Positions 1 to 13,510 of a stretch of DNA of 64,000 nucleotides are shown here, in pieces (the first letter of the stretch is position 1; each line of letters begins with the position of its first letter). The DNA is taken from positions 1,204,596 through 1,268,595 of the forward strand of contig NW_027478489.1 in NCBI RefSeq assembly GCF_051014685.1, read 5' to 3'. A program made the translations under genes and the position numbers. The notes under the pieces were generated by a model that had not been told where the DNA came from, did not search any database, and was given only the letters and a program-made list of their open reading frames with translations. This stretch comes from Ptiloglossa arizonensis. Lineage: Eukaryota; Arthropoda; Insecta; Hymenoptera; Colletidae.

Positions 1-2352
1 TCCGTTCGCGAGATATGGCAGTTTGGAGATAAGAAACGCTTGAGAAACTCAAAATTTTCGCAGTTCTGATGCTCGAAACGAATGACTAGAACGGCCTAGG
101 GGAGTAGTACGCACACCGTTGTAATCGGGCGAGTTTCTACTTTCAGATGCAATAGAAATTATGCGGATTGCTCATCCGTTCGAGAGATATGGCAGTTTGG
201 AGGTAAGAAACGATTGAGAAACTCAAAATTTCCGCAGTTCTGATTCTCGAAACGAATAACTGGAACGGCCTAGGGGAAACTACATATACCGTTGTAATCG
301 GGCGAGTTTCTACTTTCAGATGCAACAGAAATTTTGTTGGTTGGCCAATCGTTCGCGAGGTGTGGCTGTTTGGAGGTAAGAAACGCTTGAGAAACTCAAA
401 ATTTTCGCAGTTCTGATGCTCGAAACGAATAACAAGAACGGCCTAGGGGAAAAGTACGCATACCGATGTAATAGGGCGTGTTTCTACTTTCAGATGCAAC
501 AGAAATTTTGCGGATTGGTCGATCCGTTCGCGAGATATGGCAGTTTGGACGTAAGAAACGCTTGAGAAACTCAAAATTTTCGCAGTTCTGATGCTCGAAA
601 CGAATGACTAGAACGGCCTAGGGGAGAAGGACGCACACCGTTGTAATCGGGCGAGTTTCTACTTTCAGATGCAACAGAAATTTTGCGGATTGATCAATCC
701 GTTCGCGAGATATGGCAGTTTGGAGATAAGAAACGCTTGAGAAACTCAAAATTTTCGCAGTTCTGGTGCTCGAAATGAATGACTAGAACGGCCTAGGGGA
801 GAAGTACGCACACCGTTGTAATCGGGCGAGTTTCTACTTTCAGATGCAACAGAAATTATGCCGATTGGTCAATCCGTTCGCGAGATATGGCCGTTTGGAT
901 GTAAGAAACGCTTGAGAAACTCAAAATTTTCGCAGTTCTGATGCTCGAAACGAATAACTAGAACGGCTCTGGGGAAAAGTGCGCATACCGTTGTAATCGG
1001 GCGAGTTTCTACTTTCAAATGCAACAGAAATTTTGCGGATTGGTCAATCCGTTCGCGAGATATGGCAGTTTGGAGGTAAGAAACGCTTGAGAAACTCAAA
1101 ATTTTCGCAGTTCTGATGCTCGACACGAATAACTAGAACGGCCTAGGGGCAAAGTGCGCATACCATTGTAATCGGGCGAGTTTCTACTTTCAGATGCAAC
1201 AGAAATTTTGCAGATTGGTCGATCCGTTCGCGAGATGTGGCAGTTTGGAAGTAAGAAACGCTTGAGAAACTCAAAATTTTCGCAGTTCTGATGCTCGAAA
1301 CGAATAACGAGAACGGCCTAGGGGAAAACTACTCCAACCGTTGTAATCGGGCGAGTTTCTACTTTCAGACGCAACAGAAATTTTGCGGATTGGTCGATCC
1401 GTTCGCGAGATGTGGCAGTTTGGAAGTAAGAAACGCTTGAGAAACACAAAATTTTCGCAGTTCTGATGCTCGAAACGAATAACTGGAACGGCCTAGGGGA
1501 AAACTACACATACCGTTGTAATCGGGCGAGTTTCTACTTTCAGATGCAATAGAAATTTTGTGGATTGGTCAATCCGTTCGCGAGATGTGGCTGTTTGGAG
1601 GTAAGAAACGCTTGAGAAACTCAACATTTTCGCAGTTCTGATGCTCGAAACGAATAACTAGAACGGCCAAGGGGAAAACTACACGTACCGTTGTAATCGG
1701 GCGAGTTTCTACTTTCAGATGCAACAGAAATTTTGCGGATTGGTCAATCAGTTCGCGAGATATGGCAGTTTGGAGGTAAGAAACGCTTGAGGAACTCAAA
1801 ATTTTCGTAGTTCTGCTTCTCGTAACGAATAACTAGAACCGCCTAGGGGAAAACTACACCTACCGTTGTAATCGGGCGAGTTTCTACTTTCAGACGCAAC
1901 AGAAATTTTGCGGATTGATCAATCCGTTCGCGAGATATGGCAGTTTGGAGATAAGAAACGCTTGAGAAACTCAAAATTTTCGCAGTTCTGATGCTCGAAA
2001 CGAATGACTAGAACGGCCTATGGGAGAAGTACGCATACCGTTGTAATCGGGCGAGTTTCTACTTTCAGATGCAACAGAAATTATGCGGATTGGTCAATCC
2101 GTTCGAGAGATATGGCAGTTTGGAGGTAAGAAACGCTTGAGAAACTCAAAATTTTCGCAGTTCTGATGCTCGAAACGAATAACTGGAACGGCCTAGGGGA
2201 AAACTACACATACCGTTGTAATCGGGCGAGTTTCTACTTTCAGATGCAACAGAAATTTTGTGGATTGGTCAATCCGTTCGCGAGATGTGGCTGTTTGGAG
2301 GTAAGAAACGCTTGAGAAACTCAACATTTTCGCAGTTCTGATGCTCGAAACG
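1..2352 (+). repeat. Left edge: partial unit plus an 11-monomer unit related to the 10-mer HOR
   Basis: The window opens inside the array. The first 320 bases carry rare marks (AAATTTCCGCAG, CTGATTCTCG, GGGGAAACTACATATACC) seen again near 15100 and 17030. A monomer with AATAACAAGAACGG at 428 recurs at 2353, 1925 bp (11 monomers) later. The first three monomers together lose three bases, including the short TTGCTCATCCG junction. No gene is present. Confidence 0.8.
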
Positions 2353-4101
2353 AATAACAAGAACGGCCTAGGGGAAAAGTACGCATACCGATGTAATAGG
2401 GCGTGTTTCTACTTTCAGATGCAACAGAAATTTTGCGGATTGGTCGATCCGTTCGCGAGATATGGCAGTTTGGACGTAAGAAACGCTTGAGAAACTCAAA
2501 ATTTTCGCAGTTCTGATGCTCGAAACGAATGACTAGAACGGCCTAGGGGAGAAGGACGCATACCGTTGTAATCGGGCGAGTTTCTACTTTCAGATGCAAC
2601 AGAAATTTTGCGGATTGGTCAATCCGTTCGCGAGATATGGCAGTTTGGAGGTAAGAAACGCTTGAGGAACTCAAAATTTTCGCAGTTCTGATGCTCGAAA
2701 CGAATGACTAGAACGGCCTAGGGGAGAAGTACGCATACCGTTGTAATCGGGCAAGTTTCTACTTTCAGATGCAAGAGAAATTATGCGGATTGGTCAATCC
2801 GTTCGAGAGATATGGCAGTTTGGAGGTAAGAAACGCTTGAGAAACTCAAAATTTTCGCAGTTCTGATGCTCGAAATGAATAACTGGAACGGCCTAGGGGA
2901 AAACTACACCTACCGATGTAATAGGGCGTGTTTCTACTTTCAGATGCAACAGAAATTTTGCGGATTGGTCGATCCGTTCGCGAGATATGACAGTTTGGAC
3001 GTAAGAAACGCTTGAGAAACTCAAAATTTTCGCAGTTCTGATGCTCGAAACGAATAACTAGAACGGCCTAGGGGAAAACTACATGTACCGTTGTAATCGG
3101 GCGAGTTTCTACTTTCAGATGCAACAGAAATTTTGCGGATTGATTAATCCGTTCGCGAGATATGGCAGTTTGGAGATAAGAAACGCTTGAGAAACTCAAA
3201 ATTTTCGCAGTTCTGATGCTCGAAACGAATGACTAGAACGGCCTAGGGGAGAAGTACGCATACCGTTGTAATCGGGCGAGTTTCTATTTTCAGATGCAAC
3301 AGAAATAATGCGGATTGGTCAATCCGTTCGCGAGATATGGCCGTTTGGATTTAAGAAACGCTTGAGAAACTCAAAATTTTCGCACTTCTGATGCTCGAAA
3401 CGAATAACTAGAACGGCCTTGGGGAAAAGTGCGCATACCGTTGTAATCGGGCGAGTTTCTACTTTCAGATGCAGCAAAAATTTTGCGGATCGATCAATCC
3501 GTTCGCGAGATATGGCAGTTTGGAGGTAAGAAACGCTTGAGAAACTCAAAATTTTCGCAGTTCTGATGCTCGAAACGAATAACTAGAACCGCCTAGGGGA
3601 AAAGCGCGCATACCGTTGTAATCGGGCGAGTTTCTACTTTCAGATGCAACAGAAATTTTGCGGATTGATCAATCCGTTCGCGAGATATGGCAGTTTGGAG
3701 ATAAGAAACGCTTGAGAAACTCAAAATTTTCGCAGTTCTGATGCTCGAAACGAATGACTAGAACGGCCTAGGGGAGTAGTACGCATACCGTTGTAATCGG
3801 GCGAGTTTCTACTTTCAGATGCAATAGAAATTATGCGGATTGCTCATCCGTTCGAGAGATATGGCAGTTTGGAAGTAAGAAACGCTTGAGAAACTCAAAA
3901 TTTTCGCAGTTCTGATGCTCGAAACGAATAACTGGAACGGCCTAGGGGAAAACTACACATACCGTTGTAATCGGGCGAGTTTCTACTTTCAGATGCAACA
4001 GAAATTTTGTGGATTGGTCAATCCGTTCGCGAGATGTGGCTGTTTGGAGGTAAGAAACGCTTGAGAAACTCAACATTTTCGCAGTTCTGATGCTCGAAAC
4101 G
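2353..4101 (+). repeat. 10-monomer HOR, copy 1 (1749 bp)
   Basis: Bounded by the AATAACAAGAACGG mark at 2353 and 4102. It contains the marks GATGTAATAGGGCGTG, GAAGGACGC, GGGCAAGTTTC with GCAAGAGAAAT, ACTACATGTACC, GGATTTAAG with CGCACTTCTG, AAGCGCGC, and GGGGAGTAGTACGC with the one-base-short TTGCTCATCCG junction. That short junction explains why the unit is 1749 and not 1750 bp. Confidence 0.88.
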
Positions 4102-5850
4102 AATAACAAGAACGGCCTAGGGGAAAAGTACGCATACCGATGTAATAGGGCGTGTTTCTACTTTCAGATGCAACAGAAATTTTGCGGATTGGTCGATCCG
4201 TTCGCGAGATATGGCAGTTTGGACGTAAGAAACGCTTGAGAAACTCAAAATTTTCGCAGTTCTGATGCTCGAAACGAATGACTAGAACGGTCTAGGGGAG
4301 AAGGACGCATACCGTTGTAATCGGGCGAGTTTCTACTTTCAGATGCAACAGAAATTTTGCGGATTGGTCAATCCGTTCGCGAGATATGGCAGTTTGGAGG
4401 TAAGAAACGCTTGAGGAACTCAAAATTTTCGCAGTTCTGATGCTCGAAACGAATGACTAGAACGGCCTAGGGGAGAAGTACGCATACCGTTGTAATCGGG
4501 CAAGTTTCTACTTTCAGATGCAAGAGAAATTATGCGGATTGGTCAATCCGTTCGAGAGATATGGCAGTTTGGAGGTAAGAAACGCTTGAGAAACTCAAAA
4601 TTTTCGCAGTTCTGATGCTCGAAATGAATAACTGGAACGGCCTAGGGGAAAACTACACCTACCGATGTAATAGGGCGTGTTTCTACTTTCAGATGCAACA
4701 GAAATTTTGCGGATTGGTCGATCCGTTCGCGAGATATGACAGTTTGGACGTAAGAAACGCTTGAGAAACTCAAAATTTTCGCAGTTCTGATGCTCGAAAC
4801 GAATAACTAGAACGGCCTAGGGGAAAACTACACGTACCGTTGTAATCGGGCGAGTTTCTACTTTCAGATGCAACAGAAATTTTGCGGATTGATTAATCCG
4901 TTCGCGAGATATGGCAGTTTGGAGATAAGAAACGCTTGAGAAACTCAAAATTTTCGCAGTTCTGATGCTCGAAACGAATGACTAGAACGGCCTAGGGGAG
5001 AAGTACGCATACCGTTGTAATCGGGCGAGTTTCTATTTTCAGATGCAACAGAAATAATTTGGATTGGTCAATCCGTTCGCGAGATATGGCCGTTTGGATT
5101 TAAGAAACGCTTGAGAAACTCAAAATTTTCGCACTTCTGATGCTCGAAACGAATAACTAGAACGGCCTTGGGGAAAAGTGCGCATACCGTTGTAATCGGG
5201 CGAGTTTCTACTTTCAGATGCAGCAGAAATTTTGCGGATCGATCAATCCGTTCGCGAGATATGGCAGTTTGGAGGTAAGAAACGCTTGAGAAACTCAAAA
5301 TTTTCGCAGTTCTGATGCTCGAAACGAATAACTAGAACCGCCTAGGGGAAAAGCGCGCATACCGTTGTAATCGGGCGAGTTTCTACTTTCAGATGCAACA
5401 GAAATTTTGCGGATTGATCAATCCGTTCGCGAGATATGGCAGTTTGGAGATAAGAAACGCTTGAGAAACTCAAAATTTTCGCAGTTCTGATGCTCGAAAC
5501 GAATGACTAGAACGGCCTAGGGGAGTAGTACGCATACCGTTGTAATCGGGCGAGTTTCTACTTTCAGATGCAATAGAAATTATGCGGATTGCTCATCCGT
5601 TCGAGAGATATGGCAGTTTGGAAGTAAGAAACGCTTGAGAAACTCAAAATTTTCGCAGTTCTGATGCTCGAAACGAATAACTGGAACGGCCTAGGAGAAA
5701 ACTACACATACCGTTGTAATCGGGCGAGTTTCTACTTTCAGATGCAACAGAAATTTTGTGGATTGGTCAATCCGTTCGAGAGATATGGCAGTTTGGAAGT
5801 AAGAAACGCTTGAGAAACTCAAAATTTTCGCAGTTCTGATGCTCGAAACG
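4102..5850 (+). repeat. 10-monomer HOR, copy 2 (1749 bp)
   Basis: The same ordered marks as the preceding copy occur at a constant offset of 1749. I saw only a handful of differences over most of it: GGCCTAGG to GGTCTAGG near 4291, CATGTACC to CACGTACC near 4833, AATGCGG to AATTTGG near 5058, and GCAGCAAAAA to GCAGCAGAAA near 5222. The last monomer (about 5765 on) is different, carrying GTTCGAGAG and GGAAGTAAG where copy 1 has GATGTGGCTG. Confidence 0.87.
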
Positions 5851-8800
5851 AATAACAAAAACGGCCTAGGGGAAAAGTACGCATACCGATGTAATGGGGC
5901 GTGTTTCTACTTTCAGATGCAACAGAAATTTTGCGGATTGGTCGATCCGTTCGCGAGATATGGCAGTTTGGACGTAAGAAACGCTTGAGAAACTCAAAAT
6001 TTTCGCAGTTCTGATGCTCGAAACGAATAACTAGAACGGCCTAGGGGAAAAGTGCGCATACCGTTGTAATCGGGCGAGTTTCTATTTTCAGATGCAACAG
6101 AAATCATGCGGATTGGTCAATCCGTTCGCGAGATATGGCAGTTTGGAGGTAAGAAACGCTTGAGAAACTCAAAATTTTCGCAGTTCTGATGCTCGACACG
6201 AATAACTAGAACGGCCTAGGGGCAAAGTGCGCATACCGTTGTAATCGGGCGAGTTTCTACTTTCAGATGCAACAGAAATTTTGCAGATTGGTCGATCCGT
6301 TCGCGAGATGTGGCAGTTTGGAAGTAAGAAACGCTCGAGAAACTCAAAATTTTCGCAGTTCTGATGCTCGAAACGAATGACTAGAACGGCCTTGGGGAGA
6401 AGTACGCATACCGTTGTAATCGGGCGAGTTTCTACTTTCAGATGCAATAGAAATTATGCGGATTGGTCAATCCGTTCGAGAGATATGGCTGTTTGGAAGT
6501 AAGAAACGCTTGAGAAACTCAAAATTTTCGCAGTTCTGATGCTCGAAACGAATAACTGGAACGGCCTAGGGGAAAACTACACATACCGTTGTAATCGGGC
6601 GAGTTTCTACTTTCAGATGCAACACAAATTTTGTGGATTGGTCAATCCGTTCGAGAGATATGGCAGTTTGGAAGTAAGAAACGCTTGAGAAACTCAAAAT
6701 TTTCGCAGTTCTGATGCTCGAAACGAATAACAAAAACGGCCTAGGGGAAAAGTACGCATACCGATGTAATGGGGCGTGTTTCTACTTTCAGATGCAACAG
6801 AAATTTTGCGGATTGGTCGATCCGTTCGCGAGATATGGCAGTTTGGACGTAAGAAACGCTTGAGAAACTCAAAATTTTCGCAGTTCTGATGCTCGAAACG
6901 AATAACTAGAACGGCCTAGGGGAAAAGTGCGCATACCGTTGTAATCGGGCGAGTTTCTATTTTCAGATGCAACAGAAATCATGCGGATTGGTCAATCCGT
7001 TCGCGAGATATGGCAGTTTGGAGGTAAGAAACGCTTGAGAAACTCAAAATTTTCGCAGTTCTGATGCTCGACACGAATAACTAGAACGGCCTAGGGGCAA
7101 AGTGCGCATACCGTTGTAATCGGGCGAGTTTCTACTTTCAGATGCAACAGAAATTTTGCAGATTGGTCGATCCGTTCGCGAGATGTGGCAGTTTGGAAGT
7201 AAGAAACGCTCGAGAAACTCAAAATTTTCGCAGTTCTGATGCTCGAAACGAATAACGAGAACGGCCTAGGGGAAAACTACTCCAACCGTTGTAATCGGGC
7301 GAGTTTCTACTTTCAGACGCAACAGAAATTTTGCGGATTGGTCAATCCGTTCGCGAGATATGGCAGTTTGGAGGTAAGAAAGGCTTGAGAAACTCAAAAT
7401 TTTCGCATGTCTGATGCTCGAAACGAATAACTAGAACCGCCTAGGGGAAAAGCGCGCATACCGTTGTAATCGGGCGAGTTTCTACTTTCAGATGCAACAG
7501 AAATTTTGCGGATTGATCAATCCGTTCGCGAGATATGGCAGTTTGGAGATAAGAAACGCTTGAGAAACTCAAAATTTTCGCAGTTCTGATGCTCGAAACG
7601 AATGACTAGAACGGCCTAGGGGAGAAGTACGCATACCGTTGTAATCGGGCGAGTTTCTACTTTCAGATGCAATAGAAATTATGCGGATTGGTCAATCCGT
7701 TCGAGAGATATGGCAGTTTGGAGGTAAGAAACGCTTGAGAAACTCAAAATTTTCGCAGTTCTGATGCTCGAAACGAATAACTGGAACGGCCTAGGGGAAA
7801 ACTACACATACCGTTGTAATCGGGCGAGTTTCTACTTTCAGATGCAACAGAAATTTTGTGGATTGGTCAATCCGTTCGAGAGATATGGCAGTTTGGAAGT
7901 AAGAAACGCTTGAGAAACTCAAAATTTTCGCAGTTCTGATGCTCGAAACGAATAACAAAAACGGCCTAGGGGAAAAGTACGCATACCGATGTAATGGGGC
8001 GTGTTTCTACTTTCAGATGCAACAGAAATTTTGCGGATTGGTCGATCCGTTCGCGAGATATGGCAGTTTGGACGTAAGAAACGCTTGAGAAACTCAAAAT
8101 TTTCGCAGTTCTGATGCTCGAAACGAATAACGAGAACGGCCTAGGGGAAAACTACTCCAACCGTTGTAATCGGGCGAGTTTCTACTTTCAGACGCAACAG
8201 AAATTTTGCGGATTGGTCAATCCGTTCGCGAGATATGGCAGTTTGGAGGTAAGAAAGGCTTGAGAAACTCAAAATTTTCGCATGTCTGATGCTCGAAACG
8301 AATAACTAGAACCGCCTAGGGGAAAAGCGCGCATACCGTTGTAATCGGGCGAGTTTCTACTTTCAGATGCAACAGAAATTTTGCGGATTGATCAATCCGT
8401 TCGCGAGATATGGCAGTTTGGAGATAAGAAACGCTTGAGAAACTCAAAATTTTCGCAGTTCTGATGCTCGAAACGAATGACTAGAACGGCCTAGGGGAGA
8501 AGTACGCATACCGTTGTAATCGGGCGAGTTTCTACTTTCAGATGCAATAGAAATTATGCGGATTGGTCAATCCGATCGAGAGATATGGCAGTTTGGAAGT
8601 AAGAAACGCTTGAGAAACTCAAAATTTTCGCAGTTCTGATGCTCGAAACGAATAACTGGAACGGCCTAGGGGAAAACTACACATACCGTTGTAATCGGGC
8701 GAGTTTCTACTTTCAGATGCAACAGAAATTTTGTGGATTGGTCAATCCGTTCGAGAGATATGGCAGTTTGGAAGTAAGAAACGCTTGAGAAACTCAAAAT

Positions 8801-11800
8801 TTTCGCAGTTCTGATGCTCGAAACGAATAACAAAAACGGCCTAGGGGAAAAGTACGCATACCGATGTAATGGGGCGTGTTTCTACTTTCAGATGCAACAG
8901 AAATTTTGCGGATTGGTCGATCCGTTCGCGAGATATGGCAGTTTGGACGTAAGAAACGCTTGAGAAACTCAAAATTTTCGCAGTTCTGATGCTCGAAACG
9001 AATAACTAGAACGGCCTAGGGGAAAAGTGCGCATACCGTTGTAATCGGGCGAGTTTCTATTTTCAGATGCAACAGAAATCATGCGGATTGGTCAATCCGT
9101 TCGCGAGATATGGCAGTTTGGAGGTAAGAAACGCTTGAGAAACTCAAAATTTTCGCAGTTCTGATGCTCGACACGAATAACTAGAACGGCCTAGGGGAGA
9201 AGTACGCATACCGTTGTAATCGGGCGAGTTTCTACTTTCAGATGCAATAGAAATTTTGCGGATTGGTCGATCCGTTCGCGAGATGTGGCAGTTTGGAATT
9301 AAGAAACGCTTGAGAAACTCAAAATTTTCGCAGTTCTGATGCTCGAAACGAATAACTAGAACGGCCTAGGCGAAAACTACACATACCGTTGTAATCGGGC
9401 GATTTTCTACCTTCAGATGCAACAGAAATTTTGCGGATTGGTCAATCCGTTCGCGAGATATGGCAGTTTGGAGGTAAGAAACGCTTGAGAAACTCAAAAT
9501 TTTCGCAGTTCTGATGCTCGAAACGAATAACTAAAACCGCATAGGGGAAAAGTACACATACCGATGTAATCGGGCGAGTTTCTACTTTCAGATGCAACAG
9601 AAATTTTGCGGATTGGTCGATCCGTTCGCGAGATGTGGCAGTTTGGAATTAAGAAACGCTTGAGAAACTCAAAATTTTCGCAGTTCTGATGCTCGAAACG
9701 AATAACTAGAACGGCCTAGGCGAAAACTACACATACCGTTGTAATCGGGCGAGTTTCTACCTTCAGATGCAACAGAAATTTTGCGGATTGGTCAATCTGT
9801 TCGCGAAATATGGCAGTTTGGAGGTAAGAAACGCTTGAGAAACTCAAAATTTTCGCAGTTCTGATGCTCGAAACGAACAACTAGAACCGCATAGGGGAAA
9901 AGTACGCATACCGATGTAATCGGGCGAGTTTCTACTTTCAGATGCAACAGAAATTTTGCGGATTGGTCAATCCGTTCGCGAGATATGGCAGTTTGGAAGT
10001 AAGAAACGCTCGAGAAACTCAAAATTTTCGCAGTTCTGATGCTCGAAACGAATAACGAGAACGGCCTAGGGGAAAACTACTCCAACCGTTGTAATCGGGC
10101 GAGTTTCTACTTTCAGACGCAACAGAAATTTTGCGGATTGGTCAATCCGTTCGCGAGATATGGCAGTTTGGAGGTAAGAAAGGCTTGAGAAACTCAAAAT
10201 TTTCGCATGTCTGATGCTCGAAACGAATAACTAGAACCGCCTAGGGGAAAAGCGCGCATACCGTTGTAATCGGGCGAGTTTCTACTTTCAGATGCAACAG
10301 AAATTTTGCGGATTGATCAATCCGTTCGCGAGATATGGCAGTTTGGAGATAAGAAACGCTTGAGAAACTCAAAATTTTCGCAGTTCTGATGCTCGAAACG
10401 AATGACTAGAACGGCCTAGGGGAGAAGTACGCATACCGTTGTAATCGGGCGAGTTTCTACTTTCAGATGCAATAGAAATTATGCGGATTGGTCAATCCGT
10501 TCGAGAGATATGGCAGTTTGGAAGTAAGAAACACTTGAGAAACTCAAAATTTTCGCAGTTCTGATGCTCGAAACGAATAACTGGAACGGCCTAGGGGAAA
10601 ACTACACATACCGTTGTAATCGGGCGAGTTTCTACTTTCAGATGCAACAGAAATTTTGTGGATTGGTCAATCCGTTCGAGAGATATGGCAGTTTGGAAGT
10701 AAGAAACGCTTGGGAAACTCAAAATTTTCGCAGTTCTGATGCTCGAAACGAATAACAAAAACGGCCTAGGGGAAAAGTACGCATACCGATGTAATGGGGC
10801 GTGTTTCTACTTTCAGATGCAACAGAAATTTTGCGGATTGGTCGATCCGTTCGCGAGATATGGCAGTTTGGACGTAAGAAACGCTTGAGAAACTCAAAAT
10901 TTTCGCAGTTCTGATGCTCGACACGAATAACTAGAACGGCCCAGGGGCAAAGTGCGCATACCGTTGTAATCGGGCGAGTTTCTACTTTCAGATGCAACAG
11001 AAATTTTGCAGATTGGTCGATCCGTTCGCGAGATGTGGCAGTTTGGAAGTAAGAAACGCTCGAGAAACTCAAAATTTTCGCAGTTCTGATGCTCGAAACG
11101 AATAACGAGAACGGCCTAGGGGAAAACTACTCCAACCGTTGTAATCGGGCGAGTTTCTACTTTCAGACGCAACAGAAATTTTGCGGATTGGTCAATCCGT
11201 TCGCGAGATATGGCAGTTTGGACGTAAGAAAGGCTTGAGAAACTCAAAATTTTCGCATGTCTGATGCTCGAAACGAATAACTAGAACCGCCTAGGGGAAA
11301 AGCGCGCATACCGTTGTAATCGGGCGAGTTTCTACTTTCAGATGCAACAGAAATTTTGCGGATTGATCAATCCGTTCGCGAGATATGGCAGTTTGGAGAT
11401 AAGAAACGCTTGAGAAACTCAAAATTTTCGCAGTTCTGATGCTCGAAACGAATGACTAGAACGGCCTAGGGGAGAAGTACGCATACCGTTGTAATCGGGC
11501 GAGTTTCTACTTTCAGATGCAATAGAAATTATGCGGATTGGTCAATCCGTTCGAGAGATATGGCAGTTTGGAAGTAAGAAACGCTTGAGAAACTCAAAAT
11601 TTTCGCAGTTCTGATGCTCGAAACGAATAACAAAAACGGCCTAGGGGAAAAGTACGCATACCGATGTAATGGGGCGTGTTTCTACTTTCAGATGCAACAG
11701 AAATTTTGCGGATTGGTCGATCCGTTCGCGAGATATGGCAGTTTGGACGTAAGAAACGCTTGAGAAACTCAAAATTTTCGCAGTTCTGATGCTCGAAACG

Positions 11801-12420
11801 AATAACTAGAACGGCCTAGGGGAAAAGTGCGCATACCGTTGTAATCGGGCGAGTTTCTATTTTCAGATGCAACAGAAATCATGCGGATTGGTCAATCCGT
11901 TCGCGAGATATGGCCGTTTGGATTTAAGAAACGCTTGAGAAACTCAAAATTTTCGCATTTCTGATGCTCGAAACGAATAACTAGAACGGCCTAGGGGAAA
12001 GGTGCGCATACCGTTGTAATCGGGCGAGTTTCTACTTTCAGATGCAGCAGAAATTTTGCGGATTGATCAATCCGTTCGCGAGATATGGCAGTTTGGAGGT
12101 AAGAAACGCTTGAGAAACTCAAAATTTTCGCAGTTCTGACGCTCGAAATGAATAACTGGAACGGCCTAGGGGAAAACTACACCTATCGTTGTTTTCGGGG
12201 GAGTTTCTACTTTCAGATGCAACAGAAATTTTGCGGATTGGTCAATCCGTTCGCGAGATGTGGCTGTTTTAAGGTAAGAAACGCTTGAGAAACTCAAAAT
12301 TTTCGCAGTTCTGATGCTCGAAACGAATAACTAGAACGGCCTAGGGGAAAAGTACGCATACCGATGTAATCGGGCGAGTTTCTACTTTCAGATGCAACAG
12401 AAATTTTGCGGATTGGTCGA
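5851..12420 (+). repeat. Mosaic region of 5-, 7- and 11-monomer units
   Basis: A marked monomer (AATAACAAAAACGG with GATGTAATGGGGCGTG) begins its mark at 5851, 6726, 7951, 8826, 10751 and 11626. The spacings are 875, 1225, 875, 1925 and 875 bp, i.e. 5, 7, 5, 11 and 5 monomers. Other recurring marks are GTAAGAAAGGCTTG with CGCATGTCTG (near 7375, 8250, 10175, 11225) and ACTACTCCAACC. The mark at 5851 lies exactly 1749 bp after the 10-mer mark at 4102, so this region descends from the 10-mer HOR. A short forward open frame at 10564-10755 is read-through of ordinary monomers. Confidence 0.82.
9271..9970 (+). repeat. Four-monomer cassette, copy 1 (700 bp)
   Basis: Four monomers in fixed order: one with GATGTGG, GGAATTAAG and CCTAGGCGAAAAC; one with AACTAAAACCGCATAGG; the first type again; then one beginning TCTGTTCGCG with GAACAACTAGAACC. 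The same order occurs at 12421, 19064 and 22214, and its members are the seeds of the 8-mer HOR to the right. Confidence 0.85.
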
Positions 12421-13510
12421 TCCGTTCGCGAGATGTGGCAGTTTGGAATTAAGAAACGCTTGAGAAACTCAAAATTTTCGCAGTTCTGATGCTCGAAACG
12501 AATAACTAGAACGGCCTAGGCGAAAACTACACATACCGTTGTAATCGGGCGAGTTTCTACCTTCAGATGCAACAGAAATTTTGCGGATTGGTCAATCCGT
12601 TCGCGAGATATGGCAGTTTGGAGGTAAGAAACGCTTGAGAAACTCAAAATTTTCGCAGTTCTGATGCTCGAAACGAATAACTAAAACCGCATAGGGGAAA
12701 AGTACACATACCGATGTAATCGGGCGAGTTTCTACTTTCAGATTGCAACAGAAATTTTGCGGATTGGTCGATCCGTTCGCGAGATGTGGCAGTTTGGAAT
12801 TAAGAAACGCTTGAGAAACTCAAAATTTTCGCAGTTCTGATGCTCGAAACGAATAACTAGAACGGCCTAGGCGAAAACTACACATACCGTTGTAATCGGG
12901 CGAGTTTCTACCTTCAGATGCAACAGAAATTTTGCGGATTGGTCAATCTGTTCGCGAGATATGGCAGTTTGGAGGTAAGAAACGCTTGAGAAACTCAAAA
13001 TTTTCGCAGTTCTGATGCTCGAAACGAATAACTAGAACCGCATAGGGGAAAAGTACGCATACCGATGTAATCGGGCGAGTTTCTACTTTCAGATGCAACA
13101 GAAATTTTGCGGATTGGTCAATCCGTTCGCGAGATATGGCAGTTTGGAGATAAGAAACGCTTGAGAAACTCAAAATTTTCGCAGTTCTGATGCTCGAAAC
13201 GAATGACTAGAACGGCCTAGGGGAGAAGTACGCATACCGTTGTAATCGGGCGAGTTTCTACTTTCAGATGCAACAGAAATCATGCGGATTGGTCAATCCG
13301 TTAGCGAGATATGGCCGTTTGGATGTAAGAAACGCTTGAGAAACTCAAAATTTTCGCAGTTCTGGTGCTCGAAACGAATAACTAGAACGGCCTAGAGGAA
13401 AAGTGCGCACACCGTTGTAATCGGGCGAGTTTCTACTTTCAGATGCAACAGAAATTTTGCGGATTTGTCAATCCGTTCGCGAGATATGGCAGCTTGGAGA
13501 TAAGAAACGC
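11850..13510 (+). repeat. 1.66-kb block, copy 1 of a spaced duplication
   Basis: This block matches 18493-20153 at a constant offset of 6643, dropping to 6642 after a one-base insertion at about 12743 (CAGATTGCAAC). Shared rare marks are GTTGTTTTCGGG near 12188 and 18831, the GATGTGGCTGTTTTAAG / GATGTGGCAGTTTTAAG monomer, the four-monomer cassette, and the CTGGTGCTCG monomer with CCTAGAGGAAAAG. Left and right of the limits the monomers differ. Confidence 0.82.
12421..13121 (+). repeat. Four-monomer cassette, copy 2 (701 bp)
   Basis: Same monomer order as 9271-9970, shifted by 3150 bp (18 monomers). It carries an extra T at about 12743, one of the few insertions in the window. The following monomers (13122 and 13297) match those that follow the cassettes at 19064 and 22214. 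Confidence 0.85.

Noticed and set aside
94..103. GGCCTAGGGG block as a promoter or telomere-like element
   Set aside because: It is the most variable part of the monomer (CCCAGGGG, CCAAGGGG, CATAGGGG, TCTAGGGG, CTAGGCG). It is not a telomere repeat, and no TATA-like or start-site context is evident.
10564..10755. Plus-strand open frame of 63 codons
   Set aside because: It is read-through of ordinary monomers where local variants happen to remove stops. It only shows the 57-nt stop-free segment described elsewhere and no separate gene.
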